This document shows positions 1 through 11,631 of a stretch of 64,000 nucleotides of DNA, piece after piece. Under the pieces are notes generated by a model. The model searched no databases, was not told the origin of the DNA, and worked only from the letters and a program-made list of their open reading frames with translations. Numbering within the stretch: the stretch's first letter is position 1; each line of letters opens with the position of its first letter. The DNA is from Sindora glabra. Lineage: Eukaryota; Streptophyta; Magnoliopsida; Fabales; Fabaceae. The stretch covers positions 17,929,868 through 17,993,867 of the forward strand of contig CM035225.1 of NCBI GenBank assembly GCA_020226215.1, in the 5' to 3' direction. Both the position numbers and the translations under genes were made by a program.

Positions 1-1
1 A

Positions 2-1093
2 TTTCATGAGATTGTGTCCTCTTTTGGATTTAAGGAGAATACAGTGGATCAGTGCATCTATTACATGATGAGTGCAGGCAATTTTATGATCCTTGTGTTG
101 TATGTTGACGACATTCTCCTTGCAAGTAATGATATAAATCTTTTGAATGAGATAAAATTAGCACTACCATAGAATTTTGATATGAAGGATCTTGGAAATG
201 CATTTTTTGTGCTTGGCGTAGAGATCCATCATGACAGATCCTGGGGTTTGCTTGGTTTGTCTCAAAAGGCATATATAGACAAAGTGCTTAAGAGATTTAA
301 CATGGCTTCATGTTCGCATAGTGCTACACCCATTCAAAAGGGTGAAGTATTTTTCAAAGCTCAATATCCTCAAAATAATGATAAGAAATCTAAAATAAGT
401 ATGGTCCCATATGCTTCCACTATTGGTAGCCTAATGTATGCCTAGGTGTGTACACGCCCAGATATTGCTTTTGTAATCAGTGTGCTTGGGAGGTACCTAA
501 GCAATGCTGGTCAAAGACACTAGATAGCAGCCAAGAAAGTCATGAGGTACCTACAAGGTACAAAGAATTATATGTTAACTTATAGAAGATCTAGTGATCT
601 AATTTGTATAGGCTACTCAGACTCTGACTTTACTGGTTGTCTAGATGATAAGAAGTCAACATCTGGATATATCTTTATGCTTGCAGGAGGAGCTATATTG
701 TGGAAAAGTGTCAAACAATCTTTAACAGCAACCTCCACTATGGAAGTAGAGTATGTCGCTTATTATGAAGCCACTCAAAAGGCTATATGGTTAAGAAATT
801 TTATCTCTGAATTTTGCTTAGTTGAAAGCATCTCAAAACCCTTAACTATTTATTGCGACAATACTGCTGCTATTAGTTTCTCTCAAAACAATAAAAGCTC
901 TACCCATACAAAGTACTTTGATGTGAAATTTCAATTTGTGAGAGAGAAGACATGTGAGCATCTTACTCATATTGAGCATATTTCGACAGATTGTATGCTT
1001 GCAGAACTATTAACCAAAGGCTTTGCTTCAGGAATATTTAAAAGATATGTATTGGATATGGACCTTATTGAATCTTTTAATGTTTTAAGTTAG
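2..1093 (+). pseudogene. copia pol fragment: reverse transcriptase C-terminus and RNase H
   Basis: One continuous reading frame (frame 2) encodes the C-terminal half of a copia polyprotein. The RT catalytic box YVDDILLA is near 98-121, followed by MKDLG (182-196), then the RNase H region with SDSDFTGCLDDKKSTSGY (about 620-670), a divergent TATSTMEVEYVA box (730-765) and the THTKYFDVKFQFVRE segment (905-945). Together these would copy the element RNA and remove the RNA strand. The frame is never shifted, but three in-frame TAG codons interrupt it at 170, 443 and 521, so the copy cannot make an intact polyprotein. Each stop fits one C-to-T or G-to-A change from CAG (Gln) or TGG (Trp). The protein ends at TAG 1091-1093. 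Confidence 0.92.
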
Positions 1094-1488
1094 TGGGAGT
1101 ATTTATGTATTTTGAAACTGAAATTATGTTAATCTCAAGATTTTATTGCCATTTTATTATGTTATGAAGTACACTTATTTGAATTATGATAGTATAAGGA
1201 GACATTAAGACCATGTCTCAAACTATTATAAGGCATCTTGGGCGGATGCATGGATCGTTTAGTATATTTCGATTATACACACATTTTATATTGTTTGATC
1301 TTTTGGAATGGGTATTTCATATATGTAAATCTTTTAAATCCAATCGGATGATTAGGTATGCATTTAATGAAATCTCATATTTGACCTATAGTTGTAATGG
1401 TATGAATTGTATTAATGACATTGTTTAATAGTGGCCACATATTTTAATTCAAATTATACATTAAAATATGTTTGTCTAAGTGGGAGAT

Positions 1489-1928
1489 TGTAAAATAATT
1501 TTATGGACTAAACATATTTTAATATATAATTGAATTAATATTAATTCAATATCATTAATATAATAATAATGCCTAGACTTTGTATTATATTAAAACTCGA
1601 AGATGTGTGCATATACCCTATTCTAGATTAATTATGATGAGCCAATCTAATTAGGTTAGGGTTAGGATCCTTACTCACCTCCTTATAAGGTGAGCTGCAA
1701 TCTCCCATCAAATTGCAGTTTATAATTCTAAATATTCTCTTCGAGACTCACCTGAGGAAGAGTGGACAGTGATCCAATCAATTCTAAAATCAGACATCAT
1801 AGATGCAGCAGGAGGGTCAGATAATTCAAAAACTCTTTATTTTATTTATACAATTATTGTACTCCTCTTTATGGATTTATAGTTGTATGAATATTAAATT
1901 ATTTTGTGAATCCTAAAAATTTCTTACA
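1489..1928 (+). repeat. 3' LTR of the copia element
   Basis: The repeat starts TGTAA directly after the polypurine tract and its spacer, and ends TTACA, giving a perfect 5-base terminal inverted repeat and a 440-base LTR. It contains a TATAAGG sequence (about 1683-1689) in a suitable place for a promoter. The right boundary is inferred only from the matching terminal bases, because the 5' LTR is not in the window. Confidence 0.7.
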
Positions 1929-2088
1929 AAAATTGCTTGTCCTTTATAAAAAAAATTATGAATCAAAAGCCTTCATCACGACCAATTTACTATTTATGAA
2001 TAATTAAAAATTAAAAATAAATAGTAATTATTGTTAGGTATTTTTCATACATAATGACATACAATTAGATTCTAAATTTATACAAAGT

Positions 2089-2551
2089 GGCTCTGATATC
2101 ATATATAAGAATTTAAATTAAAACTTGTATAGAATTTAAGATATCATAAAAATAAAATTAATATGAAAACATATTTTAATCATAGATTTGATTCTCTAAA
2201 GTAGTATTTAGATAAATATCATAAACACAGATCTTATTCTCCTTCTGCTAGAGTGTATGGTTCTCAATAAAACAAGCTAATGAATAAATTAGGCTTTGAG
2301 TGAAAAGGGGTCGTAACTAATATAAATAAAATTCTATCAAACCCTCCCTTTATGGGTTAGAAAAAGTATAAATCTATACTTTAATTATCAAATATATTAA
2401 TATAAAATTAAGTATCTGTAAAATTAAGTAATAAATCACTTTAATAATTGAGTTTTAAAAGATAAAGTTTTTTTAGATCATTATTCACCTAATTTTATTT
2501 AAAAAAATAAAATATTTACGATTAATAGTAATACACATAAAAATTCTAACA
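2089..2551 (-). mobile_element. minus-strand LTR with primer binding site, remnant of a second retrotransposon
   Basis: Read on the minus strand, the segment begins TGTTAGAA (plus 2544-2551) and runs about 445 bases. It is followed by TGATATCAGAGCC (plus 2089-2101), one mismatch from the TGGTATCAGAGC site copied from initiator tRNA-Met in many plant LTR elements. It therefore looks like a 5' LTR plus primer site. About 160 bases of its leader (1929-2088) remain, abutting the copia LTR end, which suggests the copia element inserted into this older one. The LTR 3' terminal CA is not preserved. Confidence 0.5.
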
Positions 2552-3565
2552 ATAATCGACATAATTTACGACCCTCCAATTCCAACACTTACGTTTAACC
2601 GCCATCAATCGAGATCCAGCGATATTTCCTCGGATATTGCGTAACTATTGTTAATAACATTAATGCCGGTTGAAACCACAGTTAAACCAATAACGTGACT
2701 GCTTTGACTCTTTTTTTTTTTAAATATCATAGCTATTCCATTGGTTTTAATTATTTTGGTACCGTTGTAAAAAAAATGCATTGGATTTGGATGTTTTATT
2801 AAAAAGTTTCATATATTTTGTATTTTTTTCTAATAAATTATAACTTTTTTCATAATAAAAAACTATAATATCTATAAAATAATGAAAATATGATAAAAAA
2901 TATAATAAAAATTGACGAGAGATTAAGAGCACATATAAACGCTATGCTTGAAGAAAGTACTTCACAAGTTAGCTGGGACGTGTGTGTCTGTCTGAAAGAA
3001 AACTTTGATAAGTTCTAAGTTGTTTTATGGATCTTATCAAAATAGAGCTTTTTTCTTTTCATAAGTTAAAATGTCAAACACATCTAAAAATTAGTTTTTG
3101 ACTTTATTTAGTACAAGTAGTTAATATATTAGTTAATTGTATTAAATGTATTTAATAAAATTAACCGTTGACTTGATTGAAAATTATAAAATACTATATA
3201 ATGACATATTAATATTAATATAAATAAATATATGAATTAAATTAATTCATATTTATTTTGAGATGAAATTATACTAATATAATTAAGATATTTAAAATAG
3301 GAATACAAGATGTATTTGAATATATTTTTATTTGTTTACAAATTATTCTCAATTTTTTTTATTTTCAAAAAAGGTTTTCAGATTCAAACAAAACAAAGAA
3401 TAGAAAGTGGGGATATTATAAATAAGAAAATATTTAATTTAATTTTAAAAATGATATAAAAGAACAAATAAAAAGAAAATGTCTAAAATTCGTCTACATA
3501 TTTTTTTATTTTTAAATTATATATTTGAAGTTACAATCTTTAAAAAGAGATTGTGAACCAAGAAA
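2552..3565. other. AT-rich intergenic DNA, no gene seen
   Basis: About 2565-2715 is less AT-rich and looks like ordinary unique DNA. The rest is AT-rich with homopolymer runs and short spurious frames. No domain, RNA gene or clear transposon end was recognised. Confidence 0.5.
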
Positions 3566-3985
3566 GAACTTTTGGGTCTATTTGCATGCTATTTTTAAAA
3601 TTTTGTTTCCAGTTTTTAAAAACAAAGACACCAAAAAAACTTATTTGGTAATATGTTTCCAACATTTTATTTTTAAAAATTGTTTTTGAAATTCTTATTT
3701 TAAAAACAAAAAATAAGAGCAAGTTTTAGATATTTTCTTAATTTGGTTTATTGTTCTTGATGATAGTTTTATAATTAAAGGAAACTTCTTCTTATTTACT
3801 TCATCAATCATTCTTTATTCTTTGTTTTCCTTGAAATTGAAATTAGTTTTTGAAAACAAAAAAAAATAGTATTTAAGCAACTTTTAAGATTAATTTTTAA
3901 AAATAAAAATAAAAATATATTCAAATATATATTTTATTTTTTAAATTAAAAAATTATTTTTAAATATAGTAAACAAAAAACCTAT
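3566..3985. repeat. MITE-like element, copy 1
   Basis: The left edge reads GGGTCTATTTGCATGC and the right part ends near AACAAAAAACCTATC. The interior shares a recognisable block (TTTAGATATTTTCTTA, TTTTATAATTAAA, CTTTATTCTTTGTTTTC) with 57430-57900 in the same order and orientation. Two similar non-coding copies with related ends fit a MITE family. Ends are approximate and no target duplication is confirmed. Confidence 0.45.
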
Positions 3986-6900
3986 CATTATTTCAAATTT
4001 AATTATTATATTTCATGACATCACTTATTTATTATTAACTTACTTGCTTATTTTTATTACATTAAATTTATATGTATAATTGAAATATTTATTTACATAA
4101 TTATGATATAGGTTATCATTCAATTAAAAGAAGATGGGTTTGGGAAAAAATTGAAAAGCTGTCTTATGAAACTTATAAAATCACATCTTATTTTTTTAAA
4201 ATAAGTTAATATGCTAAATAATTCACAGACTAATTTATAATTTACTAATCAAGTCAATAAGTTATAAGCCATTAATAAACTATAAGTTGCCTCATTTATT
4301 TTAATATAACAAAAATACACCAAGAGTAGGTGAATTAGTGTCTCAAAAATTATAAATTTAAACTTTAAGTTCAACTTGCTTTTTTGAAACTCCCTAAAGA
4401 ACAACTAATTAGTAAGTATGAAAGATCAAGTAAAGAATTTGTAAAGATAAGCAATGATGTGCATAAAGTAAGGAAGAAAGAACAATGTCTAGTGGCTTAA
4501 CGGTTTAAAGGAAAAACACATTCCTTTGGATCTATTCCATTCTCCCAAGGCTAAAGTCCAACCTTAAGGGTTATACACTTTTACACTTTTTCCACTTTTT
4601 TTAAAGATTCAAGTAATCCCACCTCAAGCACTTAAGGATTTTCTTCTTACAACTTAACTACAAAGTGTCTATAAATATTTCGCACACACTCCACTCAAGC
4701 TAGTAAATCTTTGTAAGTAAGATTTTGTCTTAAGATAGATTATAAGGTTATTACACTATAATAATATAGATTTGTAAATTTAAGTTAAAAAATAAAACTT
4801 AAGAAAGAATAAGAAATCTAGAGAAAGAAAACCATTTTAGAGAAAATGGGAAATGCTTGTGTATCTTGCCAATGAAGTGTGGTCTTTTATTTATAGTGAT
4901 TCGATGAAAATAAGCAATAAAAACTTATGTAGCTCAAGAGAACAACTTTATCTAAAAGACTGATTCCTTTTCATTCAAGTCTTCTTTGTTACTTACTTAT
5001 TCTAGAATGTCATTGTCATGTTAATAACTGTGAATTTGTTAAGCTTGCCTTTTCCTTTGCTAGCTTGAAAAGTGACTTTCATTTTGTATTATGAAAATAT
5101 AATGAATTCACTTTTTCCAAAAAATCCAAATTTTTGAAATGATATATCATTTTTTGATGTAATCTTTAGTTTGCTTGTTCAAAATATTTCACAATTAGAA
5201 ACTTCTCAACTGAGTTAGCATGACATGGCAAAAGTAAAGAACAACGTTCAAAGAAATCAAAATTCTACATAATGCAAAACTATAGTATGCAAAAATAAAG
5301 AGCAACTTGGATAGATTTAATTTTTTTTTTACTTTTAATGATTCAAAACACAAGTTTTTCACGCAAAATAACAGTATACCATACATAAAATCAATTCCTT
5401 TTGAAGAATTAAAACATGCAAAAAATAGTTGGAAAAGACCAACTAGATATATTTTACTAATAAGGTAGCAAAGTATTTACCCCCAATAACTATATGAGCA
5501 TTAACATTTCATCTTTGTAATAATTATATTTTATCCGATTAACACTAATATTATCAAAATCAATTAACTAGCCAATTGAACATGTTTGGGGGTCCTATAT
5601 TTCACAATCTCTTCCATTTAATGATGATACTTATGTAAGGATAATTTTATGAAAAACAAGTAAAAAAGAAACTAGCAAGTATCAGAGCAAAAAGTGTAAA
5701 TAATTACCAAAACTTATATTAGAGTGTTAGAGCATAATATGATATATTCATGACTTAACAATGTATCTTGCTCTTTTATTCAATCTTACTTATTTTTAGC
5801 AGATGTAGGATCTAATAGCTCTTTACAACTATTTCCTTATTTTCTCCTTTTTCATCATAAGAAAATATGATGACTAAGTATCATATTAGTGAATTACCCT
5901 TAATCTGATTCAATTTATTAGAGCATATTAAGTAAGGAAAAGGGTTTTGTGTTGTTAAACATAGGGTATAAATTCATAAGGAAGGTAAAATGTAAAAATA
6001 CTAAAAGTGGGGGTTAGAGATTAGACACCATAAATACACTCCTTCTAAGTTAATGCATCATTAATAACATGCATTATAGACTAATTCGTAGCACAAAACA
6101 ATAAGCATATATAGTATAATTAAAGGAACTTATTAATAGCATTTAAGACCAAATGATCATCTTATTAATTAAACCATAAGTCCTCAAAAGGTATAAACTA
6201 CTAAAATATTAAATCTTTTTCCAAGAAATGCATACTAAATATGATTATGTAGTGTACACAATGATCATATGACACATAAGTGTTGTCTAAATAAGAAAAG
6301 TCCTAAAACACATCATGAAGAACAACTTAAAACATATTAAAAATAGCCTAAACATCAACATCTACATGTAGTAACATCCTAAGGCCACTTAGAACATCAC
6401 TGTATGGCAATAATCATAACAAATTTCTTATATTCCTTCCCAAGGTGCTCATAGCTACTTGAATCTTAGCATATGCTTCCCTTGGTAACTTTTGAACTAT
6501 GACCTTAAAATTTTGCAATTCAATTATTGTAATCTTCTATTAAAGCTCTATAATACTAAGTTTGGCATCATGATCATTCATTTTTTTCATTCATAGAAAT
6601 TTCACTAGCTTGCTCATGCACACCAATAGCTTTAACATTTACTTGAATGCCCACATCAATATGGCTTAATGTGTTACTAAAAGGATAGATATTAGCCAAG
6701 GATTGACAATAGGGTGGCTAATTATGGCAAGAACAATATTAAGAGGTACAATAAGGGTAGGTTTAGTTAGGTTTATAGGTACAAAAGGTGGATTGTTATT
6801 TGAGCTAACAAATCATTTAGATTGATCATTATAGGTAGTGTAAAGGGTAAAGATGTAGGAAATGATAAAGGTATAATGAGGCTTACCTCTTGGACTTCTT

Positions 6901-8160
6901 CATAAAGAGTTTTAATACTAAGTTGGATTTGTGGTTAAAAGTGTAAGGTCAAAAAAGGTAGGGAATTGCTCGAGTGGTGGTAATAAAAGTAAAGGTTTCT
7001 TACTTTGGTGGAAATAAAGGTAAAGGTTTCTTACTCTTTTCGAGGAAAAGCAAAGGAAATGTAACATCTATCAATTGATTCAAATCTTACTCAACCTTAT
7101 TTTGCATAATAAAAGCAAGTCCATTTGGACTAGTTTCTTAGACAATAAGTTGCACATTTATAATCTAAGTAGCTAGGTTTAATGTGGCATCATTAATATG
7201 ATCCTTTTACTATATACCATTTGAATCATCATTAAAGCTGGCTATGGGTGCACTTGCAAGAAAGGAACATTAATTAAAGTAAAATTCATTATCAATATCT
7301 CTAAATTGCTCCCCCTTAAAACATGCTTGATTGTGATCAACCAAATAGAGATGTTGAACAAAGATGGATGGTTCTTCTTCTCTTAAAGAATCCTTATGTA
7401 GGTAGGCTTATTGTCATCCATTCTTGCTTTCTTGTTCTTTGGGTTAGAAAAGGAACTAAAACCAAACTCAAGTTTATTCAACCTCTTTTATAAATGGTGT
7501 TCCTTTAAGAATGGCTCTAGATTGTGCATTCCTTTTAATCTTTTCTCTTAAAAGGCTTATTATGATTGTTTGACAATCTTCTTTCCTTTCAAATCAATTA
7601 TAAGCTTATAGTCTCTCATTTTTTTAATATCGGTTTATCATCTAGATCATAAGATAAGGATCAAGACTTGCTCACTTTTTCTAAATTTGTATTTATAACT
7701 CCAAAACCTTCATCAGATTAAGCTTGCTTTTTTTTATTTTAAATCAATATCAAACTTCCTCTTTACACTAATAAGCTGCAAGAGGCTTTTAGTCTTCTTG
7801 ATAGCCTTATTGTCTTTATATAACAATGACCTTGACCGACTAACATTCATAATATTCCCTTTTGTTATAATTCTACCAATCTCAAATGATATATACATCT
7901 TAAACTCTTGATAAATCCTAATTAATAACATAAATCACAAGTGATATTTTTTTTCACTTTAAACCACAAGTAGGTATTTTGCAAATAAGATCATACCACT
8001 TATGGGTAAAATGTATTTTCCTCTTTGAATAATTGCAATATACAATTATAATATAGGTTAAAATAAGAGAATAAATAAGTGTTTAGAGTTTCTCATACAC
8101 TTTTTAAATGTGTATAATATTTGCTTTTGAATATCATATATATACATGCATATATATACA
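3986..8160. other. intergenic DNA without recognisable gene
   Basis: No frame longer than about 65 codons carries a recognisable domain. Composition is less extreme around 4450-4700 and 6400-7700, where minus-strand fragments (about 7380-7930) look faintly like decayed coding sequence, but no family could be named. A small tandem duplication of about 31 bases (TAAAGGTTTCTTACT in both copies) lies near 6974-7037. Confidence 0.45.
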
Positions 8161-8163
8161 TAG

Positions 8164-8168
8164 ATATA

Positions 8169-8249
<81 letters not shown>
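8164..8249. repeat. compound microsatellite (CATA)n then (TA)n
   Basis: About seven CATA units run into a perfect TA dinucleotide tract of roughly 54 bases. The minus-strand frame across it is simple-repeat translation, not a gene. Confidence 0.95.
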
Positions 8250-8257
<8 letters not shown>

Positions 8258-8274
8258 TCAAATAGCCAACTTAA

Positions 8275-9240
8275 TTGATTTTGTAAAATAGATCAAAAGC
8301 TTAGTTTAAGATTAATCTATTTATAAATATATTAGATTAGGCTGAGGTCTTACTTCAATCTTATTCCTTTAAAAGAAAATGTAATACACTCAGTGGTAGT
8401 AAAAAAGACAGGACTCGAGGGTTAGTAGGGACATATGTGTTCTAAAAATTTTAGTGGGGCTAGAATTTAAAAATTAGTGCAAGTATTTTAAATGACATGT
8501 AGACTTTTAAAAAAGTTAGTAAAGGCACACATTCATGTTGAAATATATATATAACTCCACCTTTGAATATATTCTATTCAATTTTAAGGTGGTTGGATTA
8601 TACCACCTTTTAATTTTAGAAGTTGGAAATCACCTTTTTAAACTGCATAAAATGTAAATTTAACACTCATCGTTAACTTAACTAACTATTTTATTAAATT
8701 ATATGATTTTTTTACAAACTATTTGAGCAATAATTACAGTATTATAATATATTAAATTATTTTTAATTTTTTGTATATTATTTTGTAACTCATTTTTAAG
8801 TACTCAATTAAAATTTTGTATAACTATTTTAAATAGATCAAAAGTTTGGTTCAAGATTAATCTATTTACAAATAGACTAGATTAGGTTACGTGCTTACTT
8901 CCATTTTATGCCTTTATTTAAAAAAATGTGATGTACTCTATTCAACTTTAGAATAGTTGGATTGTGCCATTTTCTAGTTTGGAAGTTGGAAAATCACTTA
9001 TTTAGACTATATAAAATATAAAATTAACACTCATTAGCTTGATTAACTATTTTATTAAATTATATAATTTTTTATGAACTTTTTCAACAATAATTACAAT
9101 ATTACAGTATATTAATTTATTTTTTCATTTTTTGCATATTATTTTGCAACTCACTTTTAAGTATTTAATTGAAATTTTATATATCTAATTTAATTTATAT
9201 TAATTATAGAACATGAAAATTATTTAAAAATGATGAGATA
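8275..9240. repeat. diverged direct duplication, unit about 550 bases
   Basis: 8280-8370 (AGATCAAAAG, then TTAAGATTAATCTATTTA, then AGATTAGG) repeats at 8834-8900. The following 300 bases of each copy also align: TGGTTGGATTATACCA at about 8590 against TAGTTGGATTGTGCCA at about 8950, then TATTTTATTAAATTATAT. The two copies lie head to tail. Each contains the left half of the foldback family described at 8930-9440. Confidence 0.7.
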
Positions 9241-9440
9241 AAATAATATACTATAATATTATAATTTTTGTTTAAAAAGTTTATAAAAATAAATTATATA
9301 ATTTGATAAAATAATAAATTAAATTGACAATAGGTGATAAATCTAAAATTTGTATTGCTTAATGGTATGATTTATAAATTTTTAAAATTGAAGAGGACTC
9401 CAATGGCAATTATCTAAAATTGAACGTGATATTTTATATT
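8930..9440. repeat. foldback (long-TIR) MITE, family F1, copy 1
   Basis: The left part (TTTTATTAAATTATATAA about 9050-9068, then ATTACAATATTACAGTATATTAATTTAT) is matched by its reverse complement on the right (ATACTATAATATTATAAT about 9250, then TTATATAATTTGATAAAATAA about 9293-9313). The ends read like TCAACTTTAGAATAGTTG and, reversed, TCAATTTTAGATAATTGC. The whole segment could fold into a long imperfect hairpin. No coding capacity. The terminal sequence resembles Mutator-type MITEs, but no 9-base target duplication was confirmed. Confidence 0.6.
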
Positions 9441-9879
9441 TTTTAAGAAAAAGACCACTAATGTTCATATTTTTCCTAATTTTTTATTGAAAAATATAAA
9501 ATATTCTTTTCAACTTTGAGGTGGTTATATTTAATGTCCTTCAATTTTGAAAACTTGAAAGTTTTTTCTACATTTAGCACTAATTTATTTTTAACTTAAA
9601 ATTAAACTAGGTAATCATTCCAATTAAAAAACGAACGCCCATTACTTTTGTTTCCTTATAATTGGAGTCATTAGGCTCTATCCATTTTTTAATTCAACCC
9701 AACTTTGATTTTTTGTTTTGAGTCAAAAATTCAAATAAAGTTTGGATTAGATCCAATAATAGTAAAATATTTTTTGAATTCTCCATTGATGCAACATGCT
9801 GCATTTTCCATTCATTCCTTTTTAAATCAATTGTTGTCTTGCAAATTCTATAGTATGAACAAACCCATTACTTCATAAA

Positions 9880-10385
9880 AATGTGTAAAAAATTGAGTCT
9901 CACTTAAAAGTTCAATACAAAAATTACCCTATTAAATTATATAAAATTTAGAATGAACACTTATCATCAATTTACTTTATTATTTTATTAAATTATATAA
10001 TTTTTTATGATATTTTTAAATAAAAATTTCAATATTATAATATATCAATTTATCTTTATATTTTTTAAGTAATTTCTATGTTGTATAATTAACATGAATC
10101 AAATTAAATATATAGAATTTTAATTAAATAATAAAAATGAATTTAAAATTATACGTAAAAAATGATAAAATAAATTAATATATAATAATATTATTGTGAT
10201 TATTGTTAACAATTTCACAAAAAATCAAATAATTTAATAAAATAATTAATTAAATGGATAATGAATGTTAATTAAAAATGTTGTTAAGTTTAAGAAAGTA
10301 ATTTTTAAATTTTTAAAATAGAAAGAGTCAAAATGTAAACATATCGAAGTTGAAGGAGCTATTTTGAATTTTTCCCTTTTTTATT
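9880..10385. repeat. foldback MITE, family F1, copy 2
   Basis: It has the same internal inverted repeat as 8930-9440. TTTATTAAATTATATAATTT near 9987 pairs with AAATCAAATAATTTAATAAAA near 10219, and AATATTATAATATATCAATT pairs with AATTAATATATAATAATATT. The right end carries the family signature GAAGTTGAAGGAGCTATTTT (about 10345). A partial left end of the same kind (TATAAAATATTCTTTTCAAC) also occurs at about 9488-9540. Confidence 0.55.
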
Positions 10386-11631
10386 TAGAGCCTCAATTAT
10401 CGATTGAACTAGATAAACATCCATGAATCGAGTCTACGAGATACCTCACATGTAATAGATAGCTTCTGTTCAGATACCTTCGAGGTCTCCTAATATTTAC
10501 TGTCCTGATGATTTCTGTATTTGTTAGGTCTCATTTTTGTGGCTTCAAGTTTTTGAGCAAGACAATTTTGTTTGGACCCAGCTTGATTATCAGGTAAAAG
10601 TCCATTTTTCCCCCCTTTTTTTTTTGGGTCTTTCATATTGTTTTCCTACATAGATTGAATCCCAAGCAAATAGATAAGAGAAAATAATTAATCCATGCAT
10701 AGTTGGAAAGGAAAAAGAAGCACATTCTGCTGATACAGCTTCTTTAAACATCAGATTCTTAGTTTGGTGCAAAGGCTTATGGTCTAAACTGCCTGATTTG
10801 GCATTGCGTGCCCTGTAGCTGTTTGACATAATGATTATGTGATATTTGTATCTGATAATTAAAGAAAAAAATTCCACTTGATGACCTGAAAATAAAAAAT
10901 GGCGAGAGTAAACAAACATGGAATTTTCATTTCAAGTAGGAAAGATTGCTTCACAAAAAAAATTTGCATATCAACTTCGTATGTCTATGGCTGAGCACTC
11001 TAATGACCTACAATCATCAAACGTTCTAATAGATGCTGCTCAATCTCTTTCACTTAGTCTTGTATCAGGTGCTTGGATATTTTCGTTTGGTTACATCAGT
11101 ATAGTCAATGTGGAACTAGTCAACACATATAGGTTTATAATTATATTAACCATAAATATTCCTTTTAATTTTTTTCTCCTGCCCTGCTTGTTTTAATTAA
11201 TCCTTTCCTGTTCGGGACATATGGCAAATGACTGATACTTGACAATGGCAATGGGCGTCTGTTTCCTCTTTTTTTTGTTCCTGCTTGTCTAACACTCAGG
11301 TTTTGCAAGTCAATTAAACCAGTTTTCTTTGATTCTATTTAAATAAGTCTCTTTTCTTCCATAGATCTCTTGGTTAGCTCATTTAAATTTGAGAAATCAA
11401 TTTTCGTTATCAAAATAACCTTCTGAGAAAATTTAAAGACAAACAAAGTTGCTGTTATGATTCTTGAATTTCAAAAATTCATGGAGTTCACCAAGATTGT
11501 TTGCTAATCAAATAGACATGATGGTGGTCCATAAAACTTGAATACTGGTTAACTTGCTACAAAATTCAAACTTCACATCACACACTCCTCTTAAAAAGAC
11601 AACAACATATGCAATGTTGCTAAATAGAGAA
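10386..11631. other. intergenic DNA downstream of the receptor kinase
   Basis: Composition is more balanced than the surroundings, as expected for gene-flanking DNA. Two short frames (10590-10919 minus, 10918-11196 plus) show no domain or codon-usage support. The segment 11510-11631 is probably the 3' untranslated region of the minus-strand kinase. The block 11205-11300 has a diverged relative at 63760-63870. Confidence 0.45.

Larger units (their letters stand above)
1..1928 (+). mobile_element. 3' part of a Ty1/copia LTR retrotransposon, cut by the window edge
   Basis: This is the right-hand end of a copia-type element. It contains the end of the polyprotein (reverse transcriptase and RNase H), about 390 bases of non-coding sequence (1094-1477), a purine-rich AAGTGGGAGA tract at about 1478-1487, and an LTR. 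This order and this polypurine tract are typical of plant copia elements. The 5' LTR, gag, protease and integrase lie outside the window. A short ORF at 1213-1428 falls between pol and the LTR; it shows no recognisable domain and is probably chance. The base run AAAAT after the LTR (1929-1933) could be the target duplication, but its partner is not visible. Confidence 0.9.

Noticed and set aside
8058..8261. Minus-strand frame rich in Tyr, Ile and Met
   Set aside because: It is translated CATA/TA microsatellite.
10590..11196. Frames of 109 (minus) and 92 (plus) codons
   Set aside because: No domain, no conserved start context, and they lie in probable 3' flank of the kinase.
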